From: Acidimicrobiia bacterium | GTDB taxonomy: Bacteria; Actinomycetota; Acidimicrobiia; Spongiisociales; ZC4RG35 | Assembly (NCBI GenBank): GCA_028284765.1 | Contig: JANQRA010000003.1 | Location: 62,001-126,000, forward strand | Length of the DNA: 64,000 bases | Reading direction: 5' to 3' | Shown here: positions 1-7,361 of the stretch, in pieces | How the letters are laid out: every line of letters starts with the position of its first letter | Position numbering within the stretch: position 1 is the first letter of the stretch | Translations under genes and position numbers: made by a program | The notes under the pieces: model-generated | What the model saw: the letters and a program-made list of their open reading frames with translations, nothing else | What the model was told of the DNA's origin: nothing | Databases searched by the model: none

Positions 1-307
1 CGGCAAGTGCCTGCCATTGATCGGGCTGACTCTCCGGTTGCCAGACGGGAGCAAAAGAGCCAACCGGATATCGCGACATAGCTGCACGGCTGTCTCCATG
101 ATCGGTGAAGACGAGGATGGTTCGCCGCCTCGCCGATCCGTACCAGTTGGCAGGAAGCATCGTGCGAGCGACCGGATCCTCGTTGTATTCGCGGGACGCG
201 ATGACCCAGGCTTCGAATCCATGCCTCTTCATTAGGGCCGGGACGAGGTTGTCTAAGCGTTCTTCGAGAACTCGATCTCGCAGGTCGGCCGATTGGCGAA
301 CGTCCAT
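1..307 (-). CDS. M24-family aminopeptidase (Xaa-Pro peptidase-like), N-terminal part only
   Basis: The first 102 residues are visible and the rest lies beyond the left window edge. The stretch MKRHGFEAWVIASREYNEDP followed by an ILVF strand resembles the creatinase-type N-terminal domain that precedes the pita-bread metallopeptidase domain of proline peptidases. The catalytic part is not in the window, so activity cannot be judged. The ATG at 307 is preceded by TACGTT (314-319 on the reverse strand), 6 nt upstream, so the mRNA is probably leaderless. It diverges from proC with only 36 bp between start codons. Confidence 0.7.
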   Translation of the reverse strand, partial: MDVRQSADLRDRVLEERLDNLVPALMKRHGFEAWVIASREYNEDPVARTMLPANWYGSARRRTILVFTDHGDSRAAMSRYPVGSFAPVWQPESQPDQWQALA

Positions 308-313
308 GGGACG

Positions 314-336
314 AACGTAACAGCGCTCTCTAGAAT
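314..336. promoter_or_regulatory. Divergent -10 elements for the M24 peptidase and proC
   Basis: The reverse strand carries TACGTT at 319-314, 6 nt before the ATG at 307. The forward strand carries TAGAAT at 331-336, 7 nt before the GTG at 344. Both spacings fit transcription starting at the first base of the start codon. The two hexamers are 11 bp apart, so two polymerases could hardly bind at once. Confidence 0.6.
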
Positions 337-343
337 CGGCCCC

Positions 344-1156
344 GTGACAGATCGTTCCTCTGTAGCTGTTGTCGGGGTCGGCGCGATGGGTGAGGCGCTG
401 GTCTCTGGTCTGCTGTCGGCAGCATGGGAGCCCGCCGAAATATCTCTGTGTGTCCGTCGCATGGACCGCGGAGATGAGCTGGCTCACAAGACCTCATGTG
501 TTGTGAGCCTTGATCCAGTGGAAGCGGTCGCTTCCAAAGACGTGGTTGTGGTGGCGGTGAAGCCCCGCGACGTTGAGGGCCTCCTCAAGACGTTGTCTGG
601 CGGAATCGCCGAGGGTCAGACTGTGGTGTCGCTGGCCGCAGGGGTCACGACTGGTCAATACGAAGCCCTCCTCGGAGCTGTGCCAGTCGTCAGGGCGATG
701 CCGAACACACCGGCTCTAGTGCTGGAGAGCGTCACCGGCCTCGCTGCTGGAAGCTACGCGGGCGCCGAGCACCTCGATCGGGCTCGGGAGGTCATGGGCG
801 CGGTCGGCAATGTGCGGATCATGGAAGAGTCGCTGATCGATGCCGTGACCGCGGTATCTGGCACGGGACCTGCATATGTGTTTTTGCTTGCGGAGGCGTT
901 GACCGAGGCTGCTATGCGTGAAGGGCTGCCCCGGGACGTCGCCGAACAGTTCGTCAATCAGACCATTCGGGGCGCGGGGCATCTTTTGACCGATACGTCG
1001 AAGAGCCCGGCCCGCCTTCGCTACGAGGTCACGTCTCCGGGAGGAACCACTGCAGCAGCCATGCATGTACTGGAGGAGAAAGGCTTCAGGGCTGTGGTCG
1101 AAGATGCGGTAAGGGCTGCAGCCATCAGGGCTCGAGAACTGGGAGGGGACTCCTGA
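344..1156 (+). CDS. proC: Pyrroline-5-carboxylate reductase
   Basis: Catalyses the last step of proline synthesis, the NAD(P)H-dependent reduction of 1-pyrroline-5-carboxylate in the cytosol. The 270-residue length is normal for the family. An N-terminal Rossmann motif (VAVVGVGAMGEAL, about residues 7-19) and the C-terminal family signature VTSPGGTTAAAMHVLEEKG (about 229-247) are both present. The GTG at 344 is chosen because TAGAAT ends 7 nt before it and the Rossmann fold starts at the usual distance. An upstream in-frame ATG would add residues unlike the family. The stop codon overlaps the proposed CTG start of proline dehydrogenase, so the two opposing proline steps appear translationally coupled. 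Confidence 0.95.
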   Translation: MTDRSSVAVVGVGAMGEALVSGLLSAAWEPAEISLCVRRMDRGDELAHKTSCVVSLDPVEAVASKDVVVVAVKPRDVEGLLKTLSGGIAEGQTVVSLAAGVTTGQYEALLGAVPVVRAMPNTPALVLESVTGLAAGSYAGAEHLDRAREVMGAVGNVRIMEESLIDAVTAVSGTGPAYVFLLAEALTEAAMREGLPRDVAEQFVNQTIRGAGHLLTDTSKSPARLRYEVTSPGGTTAAAMHVLEEKGFRAVVEDAVRAAAIRARELGGDS

Positions 1157-2064
1157 GTCTGTTCTCGCGGGCGACCGTTGCCGTCACCCATGCCAAACCC
1201 GTAGAGAAGATGGTGACGGAGACCAGACCGGGGCGCGCAGTTGCTCGACGTTTCGTTGCAGGTGACACTCTCGACGAGGCGGCCGCAGTGGCTTCCCAAC
1301 TGAATGCTGAGGGTTTTCTTGTTTCCCTCGATCTCCTGGGTGAGGAGGTCCACGATGAAGCGTCGGCGCAGGCCGCGACTCTCGAGTACATCAACTCGTT
1401 GCAGCGCATCAAAGAAGAGGGCCTCAACGCCAACATATCTGTGAAACCGACCCAACTCGGGCTCGCAATCAACGAATCCATCGCCTTCGAGGCCATTGAT
1501 CGCCTCGGAGAGAAGGCATCTGAGGTTGGTACCACTGTCACCATCGACATGGAGGACTCTCGCTATACCGAAGCGACGATCCGTCTGTTCGAGAAGGGGC
1601 AGTCGTCGCACGGCAACTATGGGATCGCCATCCAGTCCTATCTCCATCGAACTCCGCGAGATCTCGAGCAACTGGTTGCGCTCGGGGGTCACATCAGGCT
1701 GTGCAAAGGCGCATACGTAGAGACTTCCGATGTTGCCTTGACCTCGGGCGAAGAAATCGACGAAGCGTTTGCGCGGCAACTCGAGACACTTATGGCTTCT
1801 CCAACCACAAAGCCGGCGATAGCTACCCACGACTCGAAGCTCCTCGACCTGGGCTTGGAGCTCGCCAAGACCCGGGAACAGGAATTCGAGTTCCAGATGC
1901 TCTACGGAGTCAGGACCGATGTTCAACGACAGTTGGTGGCCGACGGCCATCCTTTGAGGATCTACTTGCCTTTCGGCTCGCAGTGGTACCCGTATCTCAC
2001 GAGGCGACTGGCAGAGAGACCATCCAACGCGTGGTTCTTTGCGAGAGCATTGTTTGGAAAGTAG
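1153..2064 (+). CDS. Proline dehydrogenase (monofunctional PRODH), probable CTG start
   Basis: FAD enzyme that oxidises proline to pyrroline-5-carboxylate. The TIM-barrel motifs are clear: SVKPTQLGL, TIDMEDSRYTEAT, IAIQSYLHRT, RLCKGAY, ATHD, FQMLYGVR, and the C-terminal YLPFGSQWYPYLTRRLAERP. No ATG, GTG or TTG lies in frame before 1210. Starting at 1210 gives 284 residues and removes the N-terminal helices found in Thermus-type PRODH. Reading from CTG at 1153 gives 303 residues whose N-terminus (LSLFSRATVAVTHAKPVEK) fits that family. GGAGG at 1142-1146 sits 6 nt before the CTG, which overlaps the proC stop as CTGA. Function is secure; the start codon is inference. Confidence 0.9.
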   Translation: MSLFSRATVAVTHAKPVEKMVTETRPGRAVARRFVAGDTLDEAAAVASQLNAEGFLVSLDLLGEEVHDEASAQAATLEYINSLQRIKEEGLNANISVKPTQLGLAINESIAFEAIDRLGEKASEVGTTVTIDMEDSRYTEATIRLFEKGQSSHGNYGIAIQSYLHRTPRDLEQLVALGGHIRLCKGAYVETSDVALTSGEEIDEAFARQLETLMASPTTKPAIATHDSKLLDLGLELAKTREQEFEFQMLYGVRTDVQRQLVADGHPLRIYLPFGSQWYPYLTRRLAERPSNAWFFARALFGK

Positions 2065-2105
2065 CCCTTGACCTCAACGGCGCTTGAAGTTCTATCGTCG
2101 CTGGA

Positions 2106-2453
2106 GTGAGCAACGACCTCGCCGACCTGGCCCGACACAAGACCATCGACATAACGACATATGGCAGATCGAGTGGGCGTCCACGGCGAATCGAGATCTG
2201 GTGGTTCCTTGTTGACGGCCGAATGGTGATTACAGGCACTCCCGGCCCCAGGGATTGGCTGGCGAACGTCCGGCAGAACCCCGAGATCATGGTCCATGTG
2301 GACGGTCAGGATCTCAAAGCCACCGCTCGTGAGATAACAGATGCCGAAGCTCGGCGGCTGGTCTTCACCCATCCCGACACCCGCTGGTATTCCACACAAT
2401 CGGAGCTTGATCGGCTTGTAGCGGACTCGCCGATGATCGAGGTGATCTTCTGA
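2106..2453 (+). CDS. Deazaflavin-dependent nitroreductase family protein (DUF385/Ddn-like)
   Basis: A 115-residue split beta-barrel protein. GRSSGRPRRIEIWWFLVDGRMVITG followed by a WLANVRQNPEIMVHV segment is typical of the actinobacterial F420- or FMN-binding Ddn family, which reduces varied small molecules. The substrate cannot be inferred. GTG at 2106 is preceded by TATCGT (2093-2098) with a 7-nt gap, so it probably has its own leaderless transcript 41 bp after proline dehydrogenase. Together with the three LLM enzymes at 42.6-47.1 kb it suggests F420 metabolism in this organism. Confidence 0.8.
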   Translation: MSNDLADLARHKTIDITTYGRSSGRPRRIEIWWFLVDGRMVITGTPGPRDWLANVRQNPEIMVHVDGQDLKATAREITDAEARRLVFTHPDTRWYSTQSELDRLVADSPMIEVIF

Positions 2454-2474
2454 TCGCATCTACGATCATCCCCG

Positions 2475-3644
2475 TTGCCAAATGATCGTGACGACTTCGA
2501 GGTCCTGACGGGGCCTGACCGACGGAGGATGCCCAGGCCAGAGGGCCTTGCCCTGGTTGTCCTGATCATTGCCGTTGTCTTGGGCGCAGGTCTTGTGTGG
2601 CTCTGGCCAGGGGACGAGTTGGATCTCGACCTCTCGACCATCGGGTTTGCGGACGAAGTGGTCCGCGGTGAGGTTGTTTCCTCCGAAGTCGGGTCCTGCA
2701 GCTACGCCTCGGATCTCGAGTGTCTTCAGTACGAGGTCGAGCTTCTGGAAGAGCCAGCGGGGATCGTCATCGAGCTCGAGTTTCCAAATGAGCCGGGCCA
2801 GCCCATGTTGGACCCTGGGGAGATCGTCTTCATCTCGGTGGTCGCTTTCGAGAATGGTGTCGTCGACTTTCAGTACGCCGGCAAAGACCGTGTCCCGCTC
2901 CTGCTGGCGATCGCTGGAATCTTCGGACTCGCTGTCGTCGGTCTCGGCCGTTTCCGAGGCCTGGCAGCCCTAGCCGCCCTCGCCCTGAGCGTTGCAATTC
3001 TCATCTGGTTCATCCTCCCTTCAATCCTGCAAGGGAACGATGCCGTGATGGTTGCGATCGTCGGTGGGGGAGCGATCGCTTTGATCTCCCTCTATATGGC
3101 ACATGGGGTTGGTCCGCTGACCCATGTCGCCGCGATCGGTGCCTTCTCTGCTCTGCTCCTCACAGCCCTGTTGTCTTGGGTTGCGCTCTACTTCGCCAAT
3201 TTCACCGGAGTAACGAGCGATGAGAGCATTGTCCTTCTGTCGGTCGTCGACGTCGACCTCACCGGTCTGTTGCTAGCGGGCATCGTGCTCGGAGCTATCG
3301 GTGCACTTGACGACGTGACCGTCACTCAGGCGTCAGCTGTGATGGAGGTGCGCAAGGCCAACCCTGCGCTTGGCTCCAACGAACTGTTTGCTTCGGGGAT
3401 CAGGGTGGGCCGTGATCACATCGTCTCGACGGTCAACACGTTGCTTCTGGCGTACGCCGGCGCCTCGCTGCCCCTGTTGATCTTCTTCACGGTGAGTCAG
3501 CAGTCTTTTGGATTCCTGGCCAGTAGCGAACTGGTCGCCACCGAGATCGTTAGAACGTTGATCGGATCGATTGGCCTGGTTGCGGCGGTCCCGATCACGA
3601 CATGGCTCAGCGCGCAGGTCGCGTCTCGGGTCAACTCTGAGTGA
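2475..3644 (+). CDS. YibE/F family multipass membrane protein
   Basis: A 389-residue protein. It has one N-terminal membrane segment (about 26-45), an extracytoplasmic beta-rich domain to about residue 133, then about seven more membrane segments. The conserved core of YibE/F proteins is present: GALDDVTVTQASAV near the middle, followed by GRDHIVSTVNTLLLAYAGASLPLL. The biochemical role of the family is not established. A TTG start is used; TACGAT (2461-2466) ends 8 nt before it. No ATG or GTG gives a better N-terminus. Confidence 0.85.
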   Translation: MPNDRDDFEVLTGPDRRRMPRPEGLALVVLIIAVVLGAGLVWLWPGDELDLDLSTIGFADEVVRGEVVSSEVGSCSYASDLECLQYEVELLEEPAGIVIELEFPNEPGQPMLDPGEIVFISVVAFENGVVDFQYAGKDRVPLLLAIAGIFGLAVVGLGRFRGLAALAALALSVAILIWFILPSILQGNDAVMVAIVGGGAIALISLYMAHGVGPLTHVAAIGAFSALLLTALLSWVALYFANFTGVTSDESIVLLSVVDVDLTGLLLAGIVLGAIGALDDVTVTQASAVMEVRKANPALGSNELFASGIRVGRDHIVSTVNTLLLAYAGASLPLLIFFTVSQQSFGFLASSELVATEIVRTLIGSIGLVAAVPITTWLSAQVASRVNSE

Positions 3645-3651
3645 TCGTCGA

Positions 3652-3686
3652 CCCGGACTTCCCCCTAGGAGAGTAGGAAGCCCGGG
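3652..3686 (+). terminator. Hairpin after the YibE/F gene
   Basis: CCCGG-a-CTTCC (3652-3662) pairs with GGAAG-c-CCGGG (3676-3686), giving ten base pairs with one internal mismatch and a 13-nt loop. No T-tract follows. It lies between a rightward gene and the end of a leftward operon, where it could act on either side. Confidence 0.4.
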
Positions 3687-3729
3687 ACGACGCGGCTTGG
3701 GAAGCTGGACAGTCCCTGGTTCGGAGGTG

Positions 3730-3915
3730 CTATGCGGCTTCGCCGAGCTCTTGTGTTCGTTCGATCCTGGCCAGCCTCTCTCCGAGAGAGATGAGGTTGT
3801 GACCCACCCTCTCCCGGAGCCGTGGGGCGTCGTGTTCCAACGGTCTTTTGGCTGTTGACCTAGCGAGGCGTTCGGCCTGGATCGCTTTGGCCGTTGTGTA
3901 CATCTGGCTATGCAT
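3730..3915 (-). CDS. Small basic protein of unknown function, downstream of the ArsR-type regulator
   Basis: A 61-residue protein, MHSQMYTTAKAIQAERL to ELGEAA, rich in Arg and Glu and predicted largely helical. The segment LRERVGHNLISLGERLA resembles the C-terminal helix of many short uncharacterised actinobacterial proteins. Its ATG at 3915 overlaps the end of the regulator gene by 8 nt, so it is probably co-transcribed and translationally coupled. No function is assigned. Confidence 0.5.
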   Translation of the reverse strand: MHSQMYTTAKAIQAERLARSTAKRPLEHDAPRLRERVGHNLISLGERLARIERTQELGEAA

Positions 3916-5032
3916 GACGTTCTTCCTGGTCGGTGTTGCGGAGGTAGGAGGTCAAGAACCCGCTGGCATCGGCGAGTGACTGTTCCCGCAAGGAGTAGAT
4001 CTTGTGCTTCTGGTATTCGTCGTTGTGGGGGATGTGGACCCTGATCAAGCCCGCTGCACGCAGTTGGCTGATGTGGTGATGAACCGTCGACTTGGACAAG
4101 CCGAGAAGCGATGTCAGTTCGTCCAGCGAGGCTGACCCTTCGCTCAACCGACGCATGATGCGCAGACGTCTCTCGTCGCTCAAGGCCTTGTAGGTCCTGA
4201 CCAGCCAGGAGGGTGGCGCTTCAGGGTCGGAGTCGATGAACTCGTCAGCGATTCCGTAGTAGACGACCAGAGTTCCACCGTGACCGTCGACCAGTGAGAG
4301 CGGTCGGGTAACCACCGAGGGAACCAAAACAACTCGGCTCACCCCCAAAGGGATGTCGAAGTCGATGCCGCTCGTGACCTCTTCGACGACAGCCTTTGCC
4401 TCGCCTCGGGTGGGTGAGGTTCTTCGGGCGGCGGCCGCCCGGCTGATTGCGGCTGCGAAATCCTCCTCATGCTCGGAGAAGGCGGTCTCACGGAAACGAC
4501 GCAACGCGTTGGCGTATCTCTGTGGAAGGCCCTCCGTGGTCACGAGCCAATCGAGAAACTCGAGCTTCTCCGGCGCCTTCTTGGCACGGTCTCCCATCAC
4601 CTGCTTGACGGCTTCCATGTCGCCTGATGCGGCTTGCTCGATGAGTCCTTGATCTTCGCTATCGCTGATGTAGCCGATGGCCCATCGGCGGAGCCTTCCC
4701 TCGTCGACGTTCTCCAACCAGTCGAGCACTTCGACCGGATTGTGGGGATGGGGTGCTGTGAGCAGGAATGCCGACAACGCCAGCCAGACATAGCCGTACG
4801 GGCCGCCGAGCTGTACCAGGTCTTTGTGTAGGTCTTCTGGGATCTTCGCCACGAGATCTTCGACCCAGCTTTCGCCGAGCTCCCTAGCGGAATTCGTTTC
4901 CTTTGGGTTGAGAACTGTCCAGAGCGTCAGAAGGATCTCGGAGGTCACCGACCCTTCGATATCGATGGGGAGTCGGCGAGGAGCCTCGCTCAAGTCTCGA
5001 ACTTTTTCGTTTGGGATGATCAATTCGGCCAT
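3908..5032 (-). CDS. ArsR-type winged-helix transcriptional regulator with a long N-terminal sensor region
   Basis: A 374-residue protein. The winged helix is at about residues 270-350: YKALSDERRLRIMRRLSEGSASLDELTSLLGLSKSTVHHHISQLRAAGLI, followed by a wing and dimer segment. The first 265 residues are a mainly helical region I do not recognise; this is far longer than a classical ArsR protein (about 100 residues) and is presumably the ligand- or partner-sensing part. Two copies of an 18-bp palindrome flank its TTGACA-N17-GATACT promoter, implying autorepression. The larger divergent Fe-S oxidoreductase gene is a likely second target. Confidence 0.8.
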   Translation of the reverse strand: MAELIIPNEKVRDLSEAPRRLPIDIEGSVTSEILLTLWTVLNPKETNSARELGESWVEDLVAKIPEDLHKDLVQLGGPYGYVWLALSAFLLTAPHPHNPVEVLDWLENVDEGRLRRWAIGYISDSEDQGLIEQAASGDMEAVKQVMGDRAKKAPEKLEFLDWLVTTEGLPQRYANALRRFRETAFSEHEEDFAAAISRAAAARRTSPTRGEAKAVVEEVTSGIDFDIPLGVSRVVLVPSVVTRPLSLVDGHGGTLVVYYGIADEFIDSDPEAPPSWLVRTYKALSDERRLRIMRRLSEGSASLDELTSLLGLSKSTVHHHISQLRAAGLIRVHIPHNDEYQKHKIYSLREQSLADASGFLTSYLRNTDQEERHA

Positions 5033-5052
5033 AGTCGTCTATCGGATCAGCA

Positions 5053-5125
5053 ATTCGATATCTGTCGAACGCGAGTATCGACGACGATCATCGTGATGTC
5101 AAGGCCAATTCGATAGATATCGAAT
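5053..5125 (-). promoter_or_regulatory. Promoter of the ArsR-type gene flanked by two operators
   Basis: On the reverse strand TTGACA (5102-5097), a 17-bp spacer and GATACT (5079-5074) form a good sigma-70-type promoter. ATTCGATAGATATCGAAT (5108-5125) has perfect 8-bp arms around a 2-bp centre and lies just upstream of the -35. A weaker copy, ATTCGATATCTGTCGAAC (5053-5070), covers the expected transcription start. The centres are 55 bp apart, about five helical turns on the same DNA face, which suits cooperative or looped repression. Confidence 0.7.
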
Positions 5126-5130
5126 CAGAG

Positions 5131-5165
5131 CGGTGTCACGACACCGACTTTCGTGGCTCTACACT
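5131..5165 (+). promoter_or_regulatory. Palindrome and -10 upstream of the Fe-S oxidoreductase gene
   Basis: CGGTGTC (5131-5137) and GACACCG (5140-5146) are perfect 7-bp arms around AC. They lie where the -35 of the rightward gene would be, since TACACT at 5160-5165 is 10 nt before its ATG. The sequence differs from the ATTCGATA operators next door, so a second regulator may bind here. Confidence 0.4.
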
Positions 5166-5175
5166 CGCCGCGTCT

Positions 5176-7311
5176 ATGACTGTCAAGCGGCCGACCACAC
5201 GTCAGGTACTCGAAACGGCTGGCGTGGTTTCGGCGGCGGCGACGCTCACCCTTGGTGTTTTGGGGGCGGTTGGGGAACATCCCGAGTTCCCCGTCGGTAG
5301 GAAAGTCTTCGGGAACATCCCGGACGCAGTGGTCGTGATCTTCTACGTCACCTTGGCAGCGTTCCTTTGGCTCGCTTTCCACCTGTTCGCCCAGCGAGCA
5401 GGGAGCTGGGCCCAAGGCGGTGAAGACGACCGCACCGGACACTGGCGCGAGCGGCTGCATCGGCTCTATCAGGGCCTCTCGATGAAGACCTTGATGCGTG
5501 ACCCTAAGTACGGAGTCATGCACTCGATGATCTACTACGGCTTCATCGTTCTCTTCCTCGGAACGGTGACGCTCGAGATCGATCACCTCCTTCCGGCAGG
5601 TCTCAAGTTCCTTCAGGGTCGGTTCTATCAGGGCTATTCGGCAGTCCTCGATCTCGCCTCGCTGGTCTATCTCGGTGGTCTCGGTTTGGCGATCGCCTAT
5701 CGCTATCTCACCCCCGAATGGCGGATCAGGTCGAAGACTCGGCCGGAGGACGCCCTGATTCTGGCGACGTTGGTTGTGATCGGCGTCACGGGGTTGCTCA
5801 CTGAAGCCGCTCGTATCGCTTTGGTCGGACGGCCCGACTTCGAGGTCTGGTCCTTTGTTGGCTACCCACTGTCGGCGTGGTTCGATTCGCCGGCTGCCGG
5901 GGATTGGCATCAGTTCTTCTGGGTGGTTCATGCGCTGTCGTTTGTGGCCTTCCTGGTGGTGCTGCCGCTGACCAAGCTGCGCCACTTGGCAACTTCCCCG
6001 GCCAACCTCTTCCTGTCACCCAACGACCGGCCCAAAGGGGCGATGCGACCGATGCCAAACCTCATGGAGGCCGAGGACATCGAGACGATCGGTGTCAGTG
6101 TCGCCACGGACCTCACCTGGAAGCAGATCTTCGACACCGATGCATGCACCGTGTGTGGGCGCTGCACCTCGGTGTGTCCGGCGAACATCACCGGCAAGCC
6201 GCTGGACCCGAGAGAAATGGTGCTCAAGTCAGGCGAGGTCGCGGCATCGTTGGCTGGGGTTTCGGCACCCGTGTCCACTACTGCAGTCCTCGAGGGTGCC
6301 GGGTCCCTCTTCGACCGCATTCATCCCGACGAGGTCTTCGCCTGCACCACATGCCGCGCCTGTGATGAGATTTGCCCTGTCGATATCGAGATTGTTGATC
6401 GAATCCTCGACATGAGGCGTTACCTCACACTCATGGAGTCGGAGTTCCCCTCCGAGCTGGGCAAGGCCTTTGTGGCCATGGAGAATCAGTCCAACCCCTG
6501 GGGTCTGAGTCAGCAAGCTCGGGCCGACTGGACCAGCGAGCTCGACTTCGAAGTGCCGATGTTTGGGCGGGATGGGGTGGACTCGGCTGAGTACCTCTGG
6601 TTTGTCGGATGTGCTGGCTCGTTCGACGACCGCAACACAGCGGTGTCGGTGGCGCTGGCCCGGCTTCTGAACGAAGCAGACATCGACTACGCAATCCTGG
6701 GCCAGAGGGAATTGTGCAACGGAGACCCTGCCCGGCGTTCAGGCAATGAGTTTGTGTTCCAGCAACTCGCTCTGCAGAACATCGAGACGTTCGCTGAGTT
6801 GGGTGTGACGAAGATCATCACCCAGTGCGCTCACTGCTTCAACACCCTCGCCAACGAATATCGACAGTTTGGTGGTGAGTACGAGGTCGTCCATCACAGC
6901 CAAATGCTTGCTGAGCTACTGGCGCAGCGAAGGCTTCCGCAGCCAAAGAAGGAAAACGGCGAGGTGAAGAAGATCGTCTATCACGATGCGTGTTACTTGG
7001 GCCGCCACAACGATGTTTATGTCGCTCCCCGCGAGGTCGTAGGAGCAAGCGGCAACGAGGTCGTCGAGATGGAGCGTCATGGAACTCGAGGCCTGTGCTG
7101 CGGAGCTGGGGGAGCCCGCTTCTGGATGGAGGAGCAGACTGGCAAGAAGGTCAACAACGAACGAGCCGAGGAGGCTCTGGCCACTGAGGCCGACGAGATC
7201 GCAACGGCTTGCCCCTTCTGTTTCGTCATGCTCGACGACGGGGTCAAGGAGCTGGGTCGGGAAGACGTCCCCGTGCGCGACATAGCGATGATCCTGTCCG
7301 AGGGACTCTGA
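5176..7311 (+). CDS. Membrane-bound Fe-S oxidoreductase, heterodisulfide-reductase-like fusion
   Basis: A 711-residue protein in three parts. Residues 1-285 hold about five or six membrane segments of a nitrate-reductase-gamma/HdrE-like cytochrome b domain. Two ferredoxin motifs follow, CTVCGRCTSVCP (about 320) and CTTCRACDEICP (about 395). The C-terminal half carries two cysteine-rich CCG-type domains, one with CAHCF and the other with DACYLGR, GLCCGAGGARFWME and CPFCF. Relatives pass electrons between quinone and soluble donors such as ETF or acyl-CoA dehydrogenases. The donor here is not shown. The divergent ArsR-type gene probably controls it. Confidence 0.85.
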   Translation: MTVKRPTTRQVLETAGVVSAAATLTLGVLGAVGEHPEFPVGRKVFGNIPDAVVVIFYVTLAAFLWLAFHLFAQRAGSWAQGGEDDRTGHWRERLHRLYQGLSMKTLMRDPKYGVMHSMIYYGFIVLFLGTVTLEIDHLLPAGLKFLQGRFYQGYSAVLDLASLVYLGGLGLAIAYRYLTPEWRIRSKTRPEDALILATLVVIGVTGLLTEAARIALVGRPDFEVWSFVGYPLSAWFDSPAAGDWHQFFWVVHALSFVAFLVVLPLTKLRHLATSPANLFLSPNDRPKGAMRPMPNLMEAEDIETIGVSVATDLTWKQIFDTDACTVCGRCTSVCPANITGKPLDPREMVLKSGEVAASLAGVSAPVSTTAVLEGAGSLFDRIHPDEVFACTTCRACDEICPVDIEIVDRILDMRRYLTLMESEFPSELGKAFVAMENQSNPWGLSQQARADWTSELDFEVPMFGRDGVDSAEYLWFVGCAGSFDDRNTAVSVALARLLNEADIDYAILGQRELCNGDPARRSGNEFVFQQLALQNIETFAELGVTKIITQCAHCFNTLANEYRQFGGEYEVVHHSQMLAELLAQRRLPQPKKENGEVKKIVYHDACYLGRHNDVYVAPREVVGASGNEVVEMERHGTRGLCCGAGGARFWMEEQTGKKVNNERAEEALATEADEIATACPFCFVMLDDGVKELGREDVPVRDIAMILSEGL

Positions 7312-7315
7312 TCCC

Positions 7316-7349
7316 GGTTTCGAATCGGGGTTACCGGTTCGATTCGACC
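7316..7349 (+). other. Hairpin between the Fe-S oxidoreductase and permease genes
   Basis: GGT(tt)CGAATC at 7316-7326 can pair with GATTCGACC at 7341-7349, nine base pairs with a 2-nt bulge. There is no T-tract. It may end the upstream transcript or be a protein site for the permease promoter, whose CACTAT hexamer (7349-7354) ends 7 nt before the ATG at 7362. Confidence 0.3.
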
Positions 7350-7361
7350 ACTATCTAGAAC

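Noticed and set aside
1210-1212. ATG 1210 as the proline dehydrogenase start
   Set aside because: It would remove family-conserved N-terminal helices and lacks a ribosome-binding site, whereas CTG 1153 has GGAGG and the stop overlap. It remains possible if CTG is not used.
1021-1950. Long leftward open frame opposite proC and proline dehydrogenase (309 codons)
   Set aside because: It runs antisense to two clear enzymes, has no recognisable domain and arises from high-GC codon bias on the other strand.
5125-5985. Leftward open frame of 286 codons opposite the Fe-S oxidoreductase
   Set aside because: Composition is rich in Gln, Arg and His with no motif; it is a shadow of a gene with well-defined domains.
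7326-7349. tRNA T-arm-like sequence GGTTCGATTC
   Set aside because: No acceptor stem, anticodon arm or CCA-adjacent structure can be drawn around it; it is part of a local hairpin between two genes.
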